DNA from: Pedobacter endophyticus
GTDB lineage: Bacteria; Bacteroidota; Bacteroidia; Sphingobacteriales; Sphingobacteriaceae
Assembly (NCBI RefSeq): GCF_015679185.1
Contig: NZ_CP064939.1
Coordinates: 4,960,001 to 5,024,000, forward strand
Length of the DNA stretch: 64,000 nucleotides
Reading direction: 5' to 3'
Both the position numbers and the translations under genes were made by a program. The notes below the pieces were generated by a model that had not been told where the DNA came from, ran no database searches, and saw nothing but the letters and a program-made list of their open reading frames with translations. Positions 9,871 to 17,950 of this stretch are shown here, piece by piece (positions within the stretch are counted from its first letter, which is position 1; the number at the start of each line of letters is the position of its first letter).

Positions 9871-9920
9871 ATCGTCCTTTCGACCGAAGCGCTCCATAGG
9901 AGCTCCTATGGAGGAGAAAT
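9871..9920. repeat. Dispersed hairpin repeat, copy 1
   Basis: This segment, with GAAGCGCTCCATAGGAGC and GGAGGAGAAAT, recurs with small changes at 22884-22932, where the stem GCGCTCC-GTA-GGAGCGC is perfect. Confidence 0.8.
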
Positions 9921-9986
9921 CTTTGAAGTTCATTGAAGAAAAGTTCTACGCTATTAATTTAATATATGTCGCAGCGAGACGCTACC

Positions 9987-10123
9987 AATGCTATTAAGTT
10001 AAGCTTGTCAATTGTCATCCGATAGCTATCGGATCTGAGCGTAGACGAAAGGCTCAAGATAAACTCCAGTCGAAATGCTCAAGATGACAATATTTTTTCG
10101 TTTTATCCTTAACTTAATAGCAT
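9987..10123. mobile_element. MITE-like element with 16-bp inverted ends, copy 1 (short form)
   Basis: Bounded by ATGCTATTAAGTTAAG (9988-10003) and its exact reverse complement (10108-10123). The inside carries the palindrome CCGATAGCTATCGG and part of a sequence shared with the longer copy at 50291-50543. GAGACGCT-like sequences flank both sides. It has no coding capacity. Mobility is inferred from the repeated ends and internal deletion relative to the other copy. Confidence 0.7.
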
Positions 10124-10174
10124 CGGAGACGCTACGACGAGTTACGTACTATGACCATTCTTTTTCCTTAAACA

Positions 10175-10205
10175 TTTGCCATTAAAAATTTTTAGTCTAT
10201 ATTTA
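10175..10205 (+). promoter_or_regulatory. Probable xylB promoter
   Basis: TTTG at 10175-10178 and TATATTTA at 10198-10205 are separated by 19 bp, matching the Bacteroidota -33 (TTTG) and -7 (TAnnTTTG) arrangement with one mismatch. The palindromic operator overlaps its downstream edge. Confidence 0.5.
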
Positions 10206-10222
10206 TGCAACCGTTTGCATAA
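10203..10222. promoter_or_regulatory. LacI-family operator upstream of xylB
   Basis: Perfect inverted repeat TTATGCAA-CCGT-TTGCATAA with a CG in the centre, typical in size and symmetry for LacI-family regulators. It lies 20 bp before the xylB start and overlaps the -7 box. The regulator encoded downstream of xylA (13126-14190) is the likely ligand-responsive repressor. Confidence 0.7.
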
Positions 10223-10242
10223 CCAGATATTAGCATTTTTAT

Positions 10243-11730
10243 ATGTATTTATTAGGCATAGATATAGGCACTTCCTCCATTAAGGTTTCAATAATTGATG
10301 CGGCTTCGCACGAGTGTATTGCGGCTGCGCACTACCCTGAAACCGAGGCCAAGATCAAGTCTTCGCAGCCAGGATGGGCGGAGCAGAGCCCTGTAGATTG
10401 GTGGGAGAACACGCAAAGCGCCATTCGTAAGCTTAAAGAAAGCGCAGGCATCAATCTGCAAGAAATTGCGGCGATAGGAATCGCTTATCAAATGCATGGA
10501 TTGGTTTTGGTTGATGAACACCAAAATGTATTGCGAGACAGTATCATTTGGTGCGACAGCAGGGCAGTGAAAATTGGTGAAAAGGCCTTTGAAGCAATCG
10601 GGCGAGAAAAATGCCTCCACAATCTGCTAAATTCGCCGGGCAACTTTACCGCATCCAAACTGGCCTGGGTAAAGGAAAATGAACCTCAAATTTATCAGAA
10701 AATTCACAAAATGATGTTGCCAGGCGACTTCATCGCGATGAAGCTAACGGGCGACATCTCAACCAGCATCCCTGCGCTTTCAGAAGGTATTTTCTGGGAT
10801 TTTGGTACAAACGACCTTTCTAAAGAACTGCTTGTTCATTACCAGATTGAGCAATCGCTTATTCCCGAAATCAAACCATTGTTTTCCGTTCACGGAACCG
10901 TTAAGGCCAGCGTTGCTGCTCTACTGGGCTTACGCGAGGGGATTCCGGTAAGCTACAAATCAGGAGATCAGCCAAACAATGCCTTATCTTTAAACGTACT
11001 TAAACCGGGTGAAATTGCTGCCACCGCCGGTACATCGGGTGTAATTTATGGCGTGAGCAATACCCTCACTTACGATGAGCAATCGAGGGTAAATACCTTC
11101 GCACATGTAACTTACAGCAACAAAACGCCCCACACAGGAGTGTTGCTTTGTATAAACGGAACGGGAAGTATGTACCGTTGGGCAAGGCATAATTTTGCTC
11201 CGGATCTTTCGTATGCAGCAATTAACCAACTTTCTGCAACAGCGCCAATCGGCAGTAAGGGCCTAACCGTGCTTCCCTTTGGTAACGGCGCTGAGCGCAT
11301 GCTTGGCAATAAGTTTACCGGAGCTCAGATAAAAGGTATAGACGTTAACCTGCATACGCGGGCCGATATTTTTAGGGCTGTGCAAGAGGGGATAGCCTGT
11401 GCATTCAGGTACGGGCTCGATATTTTGCGAGAGAATGGCATGCAAGTCAATGTTATTCGTGCGGGCAGCGCAAACTTGTTTTTGAGCGATGTTTTTGCAC
11501 AAACCTTTGTGGATTTAACCGGCATTAGCCTCGAGCTTTACCAAAACGATGGCAGCGTGGGTGCTGCTATAGGTGCAGGAATTGGAGCGGGTATGTTCAG
11601 CAGCGCAGAAGAAGCCTTTTCAAAACATCAAATCGTGAAACAGTTTCAACCAAAGCATAGCGAAGCTTACGAAGGCATTTATCAACAGTGGAAAAAAACA
11701 CTTCAGATCGAACTCAACAACCAGAACTAA
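10243..11730 (+). CDS. xylB: Xylulokinase
   Basis: FGGY-family kinase of 495 residues that phosphorylates D-xylulose to xylulose 5-phosphate, feeding the pentose phosphate pathway in the cytosol. Visible features are the N-terminal phosphate-binding loop GIDIGTSSIKV (5-15), the MHG motif (84-86), WCDSRA (103-108), the catalytic Asp in SGDQPNNAL (D242) and the second nucleotide-binding stretch TAGTSGVIYG. Assignment as xylulokinase instead of another FGGY sugar kinase rests on the MHG and WCDSRA motifs and on the xylose isomerase gene 12 bp downstream. The ATG start fits the promoter and operator just upstream. Confidence 0.95.
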   Translation: MYLLGIDIGTSSIKVSIIDAASHECIAAAHYPETEAKIKSSQPGWAEQSPVDWWENTQSAIRKLKESAGINLQEIAAIGIAYQMHGLVLVDEHQNVLRDSIIWCDSRAVKIGEKAFEAIGREKCLHNLLNSPGNFTASKLAWVKENEPQIYQKIHKMMLPGDFIAMKLTGDISTSIPALSEGIFWDFGTNDLSKELLVHYQIEQSLIPEIKPLFSVHGTVKASVAALLGLREGIPVSYKSGDQPNNALSLNVLKPGEIAATAGTSGVIYGVSNTLTYDEQSRVNTFAHVTYSNKTPHTGVLLCINGTGSMYRWARHNFAPDLSYAAINQLSATAPIGSKGLTVLPFGNGAERMLGNKFTGAQIKGIDVNLHTRADIFRAVQEGIACAFRYGLDILRENGMQVNVIRAGSANLFLSDVFAQTFVDLTGISLELYQNDGSVGAAIGAGIGAGMFSSAEEAFSKHQIVKQFQPKHSEAYEGIYQQWKKTLQIELNNQN

Positions 11731-11742
11731 AATAATACAACT

Positions 11743-13074
11743 ATGACAAGAGTAACCACAGGAGAAAAGGAATTTTTTAAGGATATCCAACAGATAAAAT
11801 TTGAAGGGCTGGAGAGTGATAACCCACTGGCATTTAGATGGTACGACGCAGAAAAGAGGGTAGCTGGAAAAACGATGGCCGAACATTTTAAGTTTGCCTG
11901 TGCCTATTGGCATTCTTTTAACGGCAACGGCAGCGATCCATTTGGAGGGGCAACGCATGTGTTTCCCTGGGATGAAAAAACAGACGTTATCGAACGGGCA
12001 AAAGATAAAATGGATGCGGCGTTTGAGTTTATCACCAAAATGCAGATTCCGTATTATTGTTTCCACGATGTGGATGTGGTAGATTACGGAAACGATGTGG
12101 CAGAGAACGAGCGGAGGTTGCAGGCTTTAACCGATTATGCCAGGCAAAAACAGGCAGAAAGCGGCGTTAAACTACTTTGGGGCACCGCAAACCTGTTCAG
12201 CCATAAACGCTATATGAACGGCGCATCAACAAATCCCGATTTTCACGTGTTGGCGCATGCAGCGGCTCAGGTAAAAGCCGCTTTAGATGCCACCATAGCC
12301 CTAGGCGGCGAGAATTATGTTTTCTGGGGTGGAAGAGAGGGCTACATGAGCTTGCTTAACACCAACATGAAACGCGAACAGGAGCATTTGGCCCGTTTTT
12401 TACATACCGCAAAAGATTATGCCAGAAGCCAGGGATTTAAGGGAGCCTTTTTTATCGAACCAAAACCTTGTGAGCCATCTAAACACCAGTACGATTACGA
12501 TGCGGCAACAGTTAAAGGCTTTTTGCAGCAGTACGATCTGCTCGACGACTTTAAGCTAAACCTGGAAGTTAACCACGCCACCCTAGCCGGCCATACCTTT
12601 CAGCACGAATTGCAGGTAGCCGTTGATAATGGCTTGTTGGGGTCGATTGATGCCAATCGCGGTGATTATCAGAACGGCTGGGATACGGATCAGTTCCCCA
12701 ATGATATAAATGAATTGACGGAGGCCATGCTCATTATTTTAGAAGGCGGCGGATTAAAGGGCGGAGGGGTAAACTTCGACGCCAAAATCCGCAGAAATTC
12801 GACCGATCCTGCTGATTTGTTTTATGCGCACGTTGGCGGCATGGATATCTTCGCAAGGGCATTGATCACGGCAGATGCAATACTCCAAAAATCAGATTAC
12901 AAAAAAATCAGAGCCGAAAGATATGCTTCTTTTGATCATGGAAAAGGTGCAGAATTTGAGAAAGGAATACTGAGCCTCCAAGATCTGCGCAACTATGCCG
13001 CAGAAAATGGAGAGCCAGAGGTGAGAAGTGGAAAACAAGAGTATTTAGAGAATTTGATTAACCGATATATCTAA
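11743..13074 (+). CDS. xylA: Xylose isomerase
   Basis: 443 residues, the usual length of class II xylose isomerases. It converts D-xylose to D-xylulose using two divalent metal ions. Signature regions are FACAYWHSFNGNGSDPFG, YYCFHDVDV with catalytic His108 and Asp111, the metal-binding FIEPKPCEPSKHQYDYD segment, LEVNHATLAGH, and GSIDANRGD near the C-terminus. It follows xylB by 12 bp and is followed by a strong terminator-like hairpin, so xylBA forms a two-gene unit under the operator upstream of xylB. Confidence 0.97.
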   Translation: MTRVTTGEKEFFKDIQQIKFEGLESDNPLAFRWYDAEKRVAGKTMAEHFKFACAYWHSFNGNGSDPFGGATHVFPWDEKTDVIERAKDKMDAAFEFITKMQIPYYCFHDVDVVDYGNDVAENERRLQALTDYARQKQAESGVKLLWGTANLFSHKRYMNGASTNPDFHVLAHAAAQVKAALDATIALGGENYVFWGGREGYMSLLNTNMKREQEHLARFLHTAKDYARSQGFKGAFFIEPKPCEPSKHQYDYDAATVKGFLQQYDLLDDFKLNLEVNHATLAGHTFQHELQVAVDNGLLGSIDANRGDYQNGWDTDQFPNDINELTEAMLIILEGGGLKGGGVNFDAKIRRNSTDPADLFYAHVGGMDIFARALITADAILQKSDYKKIRAERYASFDHGKGAEFEKGILSLQDLRNYAAENGEPEVRSGKQEYLENLINRYI

Positions 13075-13081
13075 TTTGCCC

Positions 13082-13122
13082 AAAAAGAGAAGTCAAGTTT
13101 TCGAAACCTGACTTCTCTTTTT
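13082..13122 (+). terminator. Rho-independent terminator after xylA
   Basis: AAAGAGAAGTCAAG and its near-perfect complement CCTGACTTCTCTTT flank a short loop, followed by a T run. It ends four bases before the GTG start of the LacI-family gene, so that gene either has an internal or overlapping promoter or depends on leaky termination. Confidence 0.8.
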
Positions 13123-13125
13123 AAA

Positions 13126-14190
13126 GTGAGTACCATTTTCAACAACATATTGAAGAAAAAAACCACCATTTACGATATTGCCCAAGAGCTGGGTGTAACG
13201 GTATCTACCGTTTCGCGGGCCTTGAGTGGTTTCCCGGCAATTAGCAAGGCCACCCGGCAGGCGGTTATAGCGGCTGCAGCCCGATTGAACTATAGCCCAA
13301 ATAAGCTTGCCTCGGCCTTAAAATCGGGTAAAACCTTTATCGTTGGCGTAATTGTGCCATCTGTTGAAGCGCACTTTTTTGCAACCATTATCCACAATAT
13401 CGAAGAGGGATTAAAAGACAGTGGTTACCGAATTATCCTTTTTCAGTCCAAAGAATCGTTGGCGAATGAGATCAGGGGTGTAAAAACGCTGCTCGAAGCG
13501 CAGGTTGATGGTATTTTGGCCTCCATGTCGTTAGAAACCAATGATGTTGCGCATTTTCAGGAAATTGTTGCTCAAAACAAGCCGCTCATCATCTTCGATC
13601 GGGTAAACCAGGAAATTAATGTGCCAACAATTACGCTGAACGATTTTCGTGCGGGTTATATGGCCACTGAGCACCTTATTAAACAGGGGTATAGAAACAT
13701 TGCCTTTGTAACCACCACACATCAGGTTAAAATATTTAACGATCGGCTCAACGGCTATAAAGAAGCGCTTAAGAAACATAACCTGAAGGTTAATGAGCAC
13801 CATATTATTTTAGGTGGGCTATCAATTAACGATGGCCGGTTTGGGGCGGGCCAATTGTTGCAAACTTTACCTAAGCCCGATGCAATCATCGCTGGCGACG
13901 ACTTCACTGCGCTCGGCGTAATAAAGGAGCTGCAAGAGGCCGGAGAGGTTCCGCCAAAAATAGGTGTAATCGGATTCGCCAACGAAACGTTTTCGGCCTA
14001 CATTACCCCAAGTTTATCAACCATCGATCAACATCCGTCACAAATGGGAGCGGCCTGTGCCGAAATGTTTCTTAAAATGGTTTCACAGCAGAATCCGTAC
14101 GAAAATATCGGCAATGTTGTTATCGAGCCCACACTTATACCAAGGGCATCTACAACAAAGCTGCAAGAAAGTGAATCGCTAATAGATTGA
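13126..14190 (+). CDS. LacI-family transcriptional regulator, probable xylose regulator
   Basis: 354 residues. The N-terminus carries the LacI helix-turn-helix (TIYDIAQELGVTVSTVSRAL, residues 14-33, hinge NKLASALKSG), and the remainder is a periplasmic-binding-protein-like sensor domain (FIVGVIVPSVEAHFFATII, DAIIAGDDFTALGVIKEL, IGVIGFAN). The start used is GTG at 13126, twelve residues before the helix-turn-helix; no ATG is available between the terminator and the domain, and a TTG at 13150 would truncate the N-terminal helix. Position after xylBA and the palindrome before xylB suggest it represses these genes until xylose is present. The inducer is inferred. Confidence 0.9.
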   Translation: MSTIFNNILKKKTTIYDIAQELGVTVSTVSRALSGFPAISKATRQAVIAAAARLNYSPNKLASALKSGKTFIVGVIVPSVEAHFFATIIHNIEEGLKDSGYRIILFQSKESLANEIRGVKTLLEAQVDGILASMSLETNDVAHFQEIVAQNKPLIIFDRVNQEINVPTITLNDFRAGYMATEHLIKQGYRNIAFVTTTHQVKIFNDRLNGYKEALKKHNLKVNEHHIILGGLSINDGRFGAGQLLQTLPKPDAIIAGDDFTALGVIKELQEAGEVPPKIGVIGFANETFSAYITPSLSTIDQHPSQMGAACAEMFLKMVSQQNPYENIGNVVIEPTLIPRASTTKLQESESLID

Positions 14191-14623
14191 AGCTGTTTTT
14201 TTAGCTGATATTTGCTGCAAAAATTGCTCGCTATGACGTTTTTGGAACTAATATAACGTGGTCATTTCGAGCGCCCGCCTGACCGGGCGGGTGCTATCGT
14301 GTGGACACATTTTTGAAATATCGTTTTACAAGCTGAAATCATCAAATCCGATAGCTATCGGATGACAACACATTTTATGGCGTTTTCTAAGAACGGTCGT
14401 CATCCTCAGCTTGTACCGATAGCTATCGGTAGGGGATCCTAATGCGCAATAAATTGGGCGCCCAGCATTAATCCCGTACGTACGGGACCGCCTACGCGGG
14501 AATGACGGCGCATAAAACGAGATGTGTCCACACGATAGGACGGTTAGGGAGTCGAAGGGCGATGTTTATTTTGTTTTTTCCTACAGAAAAGGTCTTCGGC
14601 TGAGTTTATCTTGAGCATTTCGT
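14191..14623. other. Intergenic region between convergent genes, with inverted-repeat element
   Basis: No gene is supported. Most of it is the 245-bp inverted-repeat element at 14294-14538; the rest has dispersed fragments such as TTATCTTGAGCATTTCG that recur at 25550 and 50360. Confidence 0.8.
14294..14538. mobile_element. 245-bp non-coding element with perfect 17-bp inverted ends
   Basis: Starts CTATCGTGTGGACACAT (14294-14310) and ends with its exact reverse complement (14522-14538). Inside are two copies of CCGATAGCTATCGG (14348, 14416), GAACGGTCGTCAT and a CCCGTACGTACGGG palindrome. Parts recur at 22730-22830 (GTGTGAACACATCTTGAAA, GAACGGTCGTCATTCTCA) and, inverted, at 49539-49564. This looks like a MITE or composite repeat; no transposase is nearby. 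Confidence 0.65.
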
Positions 14624-16195
14624 TTATTCGTCGTTCGAAATTTTACTGTCATCAGGCGTTGCTGTGGCCGTATTCGCTATTGGAAGTATAAACATAAACG
14701 ACGATCCTTTGCCGGGTTCGCTTTGCACCGAAATTTCCGAACCGTGAAGGGCAATAATGGAAGCCACCAAATAGAGCCCGATGCCGAAGCCACTGATAGA
14801 CCGCGTTTGATCGGAGTCGATCCTCGAGAATTTGTCGAATAACGTTTTTTGGTTTTCAGGTGCGATGCCGATGCCAACATCTTTTACGCTGATTGAAAAA
14901 CTTTGCCCTACCTTTTGGCACGAAACAATAATTTCGCCACCTAATGGCGAATATTTTTGTGCATTGCTAATCAGGTTTGTGAGCACCAATCCTATTTTCT
15001 CCGGATCGGCAAGAACAAACGCCTCTGTTTCGCCAGCATAACGAAGCTGGTGCTTTGCGCTGATAATGCTTGCGTCCGCAATTGAGCCATTAATCAGTTC
15101 AACAAGGTCGAAGTTACCCAAATTGAGCTTCATTTTTCCTTCCTCCAACCGCGAAACGTTTAGAAAATCGGCTATCATCTTTTCCATTTTCTTTGTTTGC
15201 ATTTCAGCTTTTGAAAGTGCGTGGCCGATAAAATCATGTCCCTGCTGCAACGCCTTGTGCATCGAAATCTGTATATAGGAGCGAAGTGAGGTAAGCGGTG
15301 TTTTTAGTTCGTGGCTAACAAAGCCGATAAATTCATCCTTTTTCTTTTCTATTTCCTTTCTTTCCGAAATATCCCTTGCAATTTTCGAAAGTCCGATTAC
15401 ATTTCCTTTCCGGTCTTTGATCGGAGAGATGGTAAGCGAAACATGGATATAAGTGCCGTCCTTTCTTCTTCTTATGGTTTCAAAGTGATCTACCCTAAGT
15501 CCTTGTTTCAGCTGCGAAAGTATTTTTGGTTCCTCCTCGCGGCGGTCTTCCGGTATGATCTTAAAGATCGATTCTCCGATCATTTCATCGGCCGTAAACC
15601 CGAATATGCGCACAGCACCATCATTCCAACTCGTTATTATGCTGTTTAGGTCTTTACTCACAATGGCGTCGTCAGATGAGGCGATAATTGCGCTCAGTCT
15701 TTCGCTCATCACCTCCGCATGTCGTTGCGGAGTAATGTCGCGGGCAATTTTGGATAAGCCAATAATGTTTCCTGTAGAATCGAAAATCGGCGAAATGGTT
15801 AGCGATACATCAACCAGCGTTCCGTCTTTTCTTAGCCGTTGCGTCTCAAAATGATCTATCCGTTTACCGCTTCGCAGTTGTTCGATTATTTTAGGTTCCT
15901 CATGGTGCCTTTCCGGCGGGATCAGGTTAAGAATCGAACGGCCAATAATTTCGTGAGCCCGATGCCCGAAAATTCTTTGCGCAGCGGCGTTCCAACCGGT
16001 AATAATCCCATCCAGATTTTTACTGATGATTGCATCGTCGGAGCTCTCGATAATTGAGTTTAGTATAGCGCTTTTCTCTTCAGCAACGCGAAGGGCCAAA
16101 TTCAGTGTCTTCAACTGTTCGTTATTTAGTTGTAGGTCAACTTCACTTTTCCTTAACGCAGCGATGATTTCTGTAATCTCCTTCGATTCTTTCAT
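14624..16195 (-). CDS. Cytosolic PAS-PAS sensor histidine kinase
   Basis: 523 residues without membrane segments. After a short coiled coil (1-40) come two similar PAS domains with PAC tails (about 41-155 and 163-278; both contain SSDDAI.SK.L..IIT.WN and KIARDI), then a HisKA domain with the phospho-acceptor in FVSHELKTPLTSL (H295) and a HATPase domain (NLISNAQKYSPLGG N-box, DVGIGIAPENQ G1, SGFGIGLYL G2). The two PAS repeats appear to have arisen by duplication. The signal is unknown; PAS domains may bind haem, flavin or small ligands. The nearby single-domain response regulator (17951-18307) may be a partner, but this is only proximity. Confidence 0.93.
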   Translation of the reverse strand: MKESKEITEIIAALRKSEVDLQLNNEQLKTLNLALRVAEEKSAILNSIIESSDDAIISKNLDGIITGWNAAAQRIFGHRAHEIIGRSILNLIPPERHHEEPKIIEQLRSGKRIDHFETQRLRKDGTLVDVSLTISPIFDSTGNIIGLSKIARDITPQRHAEVMSERLSAIIASSDDAIVSKDLNSIITSWNDGAVRIFGFTADEMIGESIFKIIPEDRREEEPKILSQLKQGLRVDHFETIRRRKDGTYIHVSLTISPIKDRKGNVIGLSKIARDISERKEIEKKKDEFIGFVSHELKTPLTSLRSYIQISMHKALQQGHDFIGHALSKAEMQTKKMEKMIADFLNVSRLEEGKMKLNLGNFDLVELINGSIADASIISAKHQLRYAGETEAFVLADPEKIGLVLTNLISNAQKYSPLGGEIIVSCQKVGQSFSISVKDVGIGIAPENQKTLFDKFSRIDSDQTRSISGFGIGLYLVASIIALHGSEISVQSEPGKGSSFMFILPIANTATATPDDSKISNDE

Positions 16196-16559
16196 AAATT
16201 ATTAGCATGCTAATATAGAAAATTTTGAGCGCTGTAAAGTTTAAAAATCTGATTAGCTTTTACAAACCAAACTTCATTTGCCATAAAGTGGAAGTCAGGT
16301 TATGTGTACATTTCTATTTCCGCTAAGAGGAAAAGAGTCTGACTGCTGTTATTGGCTTTTTTCGGAGAACGACAGACATGGGCATAATTTTGTTTTGCCA
16401 CCAGACAGTTTCTGTCTTTTGATCGGTTATTTACTTAAAATATTGCTTTTTGGCTCGTTTTGGATCTATTTTGACTTTGTGCAAAAACAATTCACACCCT
16501 TCACATTGTTATAAGCTGAGGCAGTTTTACTCAATGGCAGATTTGATTCCGTTAAAATT
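16196..16559. other. Intergenic region between divergent histidine kinases
   Basis: I see no supported gene, clear promoter pair or repeat here. An open frame at 16302-16514 has no recognisable features and atypical composition. Confidence 0.6.
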
Positions 16560-17681
16560 ATGGTTACTATTGTTAATGAAGCGGCCCGCGGGATTTCAAC
16601 GTTTCTTCGTCCCATGACAACTTCAAATCCTCATTTATACCTTGCCGAGCATTCAAGCGAACTATTCTTTATTTTTGATTTGAGGGCAGATCAGTTTACT
16701 TATATGAACCCCACATGTCTTTCCTTTTTCAATCTCGAGTCGATTAACGTAAAGTCGAAGTTCTTGCTGCAGATGATACACGCTGATGATCAGGGATATG
16801 TACTTTCTAAACTGAAAGATTGTACGGACGGACGAAGCGTGGCCGATGTTGAATGCAGGGTGCGACGCGGCGAAAACGAACGCTGGTTGAGGATAAACCC
16901 GTACCTAAAACAAGAACCGGGCGAAAGCCTGCTAATTGGCCAGGCCGAGGATGTTACCTCTTATAAAGCAAGCGCTGAGGTGCTTCATAACCACAACAAC
17001 AAGAAAAATTCCATCCTTAACATTTTGGCGCATGATTTGGCGGGACCCCTTGGCACAATCGGCAGTTTATCGGGCCTTTTGGCCCGCGATACCCAAAAAT
17101 ATAAGGTTCCAGCGATCGATCGCTATATTAAAATGATCAATAATATCTCGCAAAGCAGCATCAAGCTGATTCACGATTTTCTCGATCATGAGTTCCTGGA
17201 AAGCGTTGGCGTAACCCTGGTTAAAAGAAGAATAGAGCTGATCAAAAAAATCAGGTCGACAACTAAGGCCTATTTCGATATGCAAAAAGAGCTGGGTGTG
17301 CAATTCTCCTGCCAGGCTAACAAAAGCCGGATTTACGTAGAGGTTGATGAAGACAAGTTTATGCAGGCCATTAATAACCTCATTTCTAATGCCCTTAAAT
17401 TTACGCCCGATGGTGGAAAAATCGACATCTTTATAAAAGAGAACAAAAGCGGCGTGTTAATTTCAATTGCCGATAGCGGAATTGGCATACCAGAGAAATT
17501 TCATGCCACGCTTTTTGAGAAATTTAGCAATGCCCGTCGAAACGGGTTGAAAGGCGAGCGCTCAACCGGTCTTGGTATGTCTATAGTGAAAACCATTATC
17601 GACTGGCATCATGGAAGCATTTGGTTCGAAAGTGAGGAAAACAAAGGAACAACGTTTTATATCCAACTTCCAACCGCGTAA
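16560..17681 (+). CDS. PAS-domain sensor histidine kinase
   Basis: 373 residues, cytosolic. A single PAS-like domain (about 25-138, LFFIFDLRADQFTYMNPT) precedes a HisKA domain whose H-box is ILAHDLAGPLGTI (H158; HDL..PL is a common variant), and a HATPase domain with NLISNALKFTPDGG, DSGIGIPEKF and STGLGMSIV. The start may instead be the Met at residue 19 (16614, MTTSNPHLYL), since the first 18 residues show no domain. It is divergent from the PAS-PAS kinase and convergent with the small gene behind it, ending 3 bp from that gene's stop codon. Confidence 0.9.
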   Translation: MVTIVNEAARGISTFLRPMTTSNPHLYLAEHSSELFFIFDLRADQFTYMNPTCLSFFNLESINVKSKFLLQMIHADDQGYVLSKLKDCTDGRSVADVECRVRRGENERWLRINPYLKQEPGESLLIGQAEDVTSYKASAEVLHNHNNKKNSILNILAHDLAGPLGTIGSLSGLLARDTQKYKVPAIDRYIKMINNISQSSIKLIHDFLDHEFLESVGVTLVKRRIELIKKIRSTTKAYFDMQKELGVQFSCQANKSRIYVEVDEDKFMQAINNLISNALKFTPDGGKIDIFIKENKSGVLISIADSGIGIPEKFHATLFEKFSNARRNGLKGERSTGLGMSIVKTIIDWHHGSIWFESEENKGTTFYIQLPTA

Positions 17682-17684
17682 CTT

Positions 17685-17882
17685 CTAGCTGAGCGTTAAC
17701 AACTTAATATTAATGGCAACGAGTGAGCCATTGCGAAAACTGATGTCAAATGAAACGGCATCTCCGGTGTGAGCGTGGACGAGCAAATCATCGCTAAAAA
17801 ACCTGATGCGCTGGTTATTAACGTTTTTAATGCAGCCAACGCCCGCTTTTTTGTTGTACGAAATTATGTGGCCCGTTCTCAT
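17685..17882 (-). CDS. Small cold-shock-domain-like protein
   Basis: 65 residues, the length of a single cold-shock domain. The pattern G.I.SYNKKAGVGCI, then IRFFSDDLLVH, then GDAVSFDIS and a final strand LVAINI follows the five-strand order of the fold. However, RNP1 (normally KGFGFI) reads AGVGCI and RNP2 lacks the usual aromatic VFVH, so nucleic-acid binding may be altered. Composition and the tight convergent spacing with the kinase gene support it being real. Function is inferred from the fold only. Confidence 0.65.
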   Translation of the reverse strand: MRTGHIISYNKKAGVGCIKNVNNQRIRFFSDDLLVHAHTGDAVSFDISFRNGSLVAINIKLLTLS

Positions 17883-17925
17883 TAAATATAAAACTATAAG
17901 GTATTGCGCTTCATTTGTCTAAATA

Positions 17926-17941
17926 AAATTCTATAGACTTT
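17926..17941. promoter_or_regulatory. Near-palindromic AAATTCTATAGACTTT motif
   Basis: Identical over 16 bp to 50629-50644 in the promoter block of the second SUMT gene; 14 of 16 positions are symmetric. Here it lies about 45 bp upstream of the cold-shock-like gene (minus strand) and just after the response-regulator gene. It could be an operator or chance; no function shown. Confidence 0.35.
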
Positions 17942-17950
17942 GTGTTCGGT

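Larger units (their letters stand above)
9706..10174. other. Intergenic region with dispersed repeats
   Basis: No coding sequence is supported between the PorP/SprF gene and xylB. It holds a short hairpin repeat (9871-9920) and a MITE-like element (9987-10123), described separately; the xylB promoter follows. Confidence 0.8.

Noticed and set aside
16302..16514. Small frame between the two kinases
   Set aside because: Low-complexity aromatic-rich translation without start context or family resemblance.
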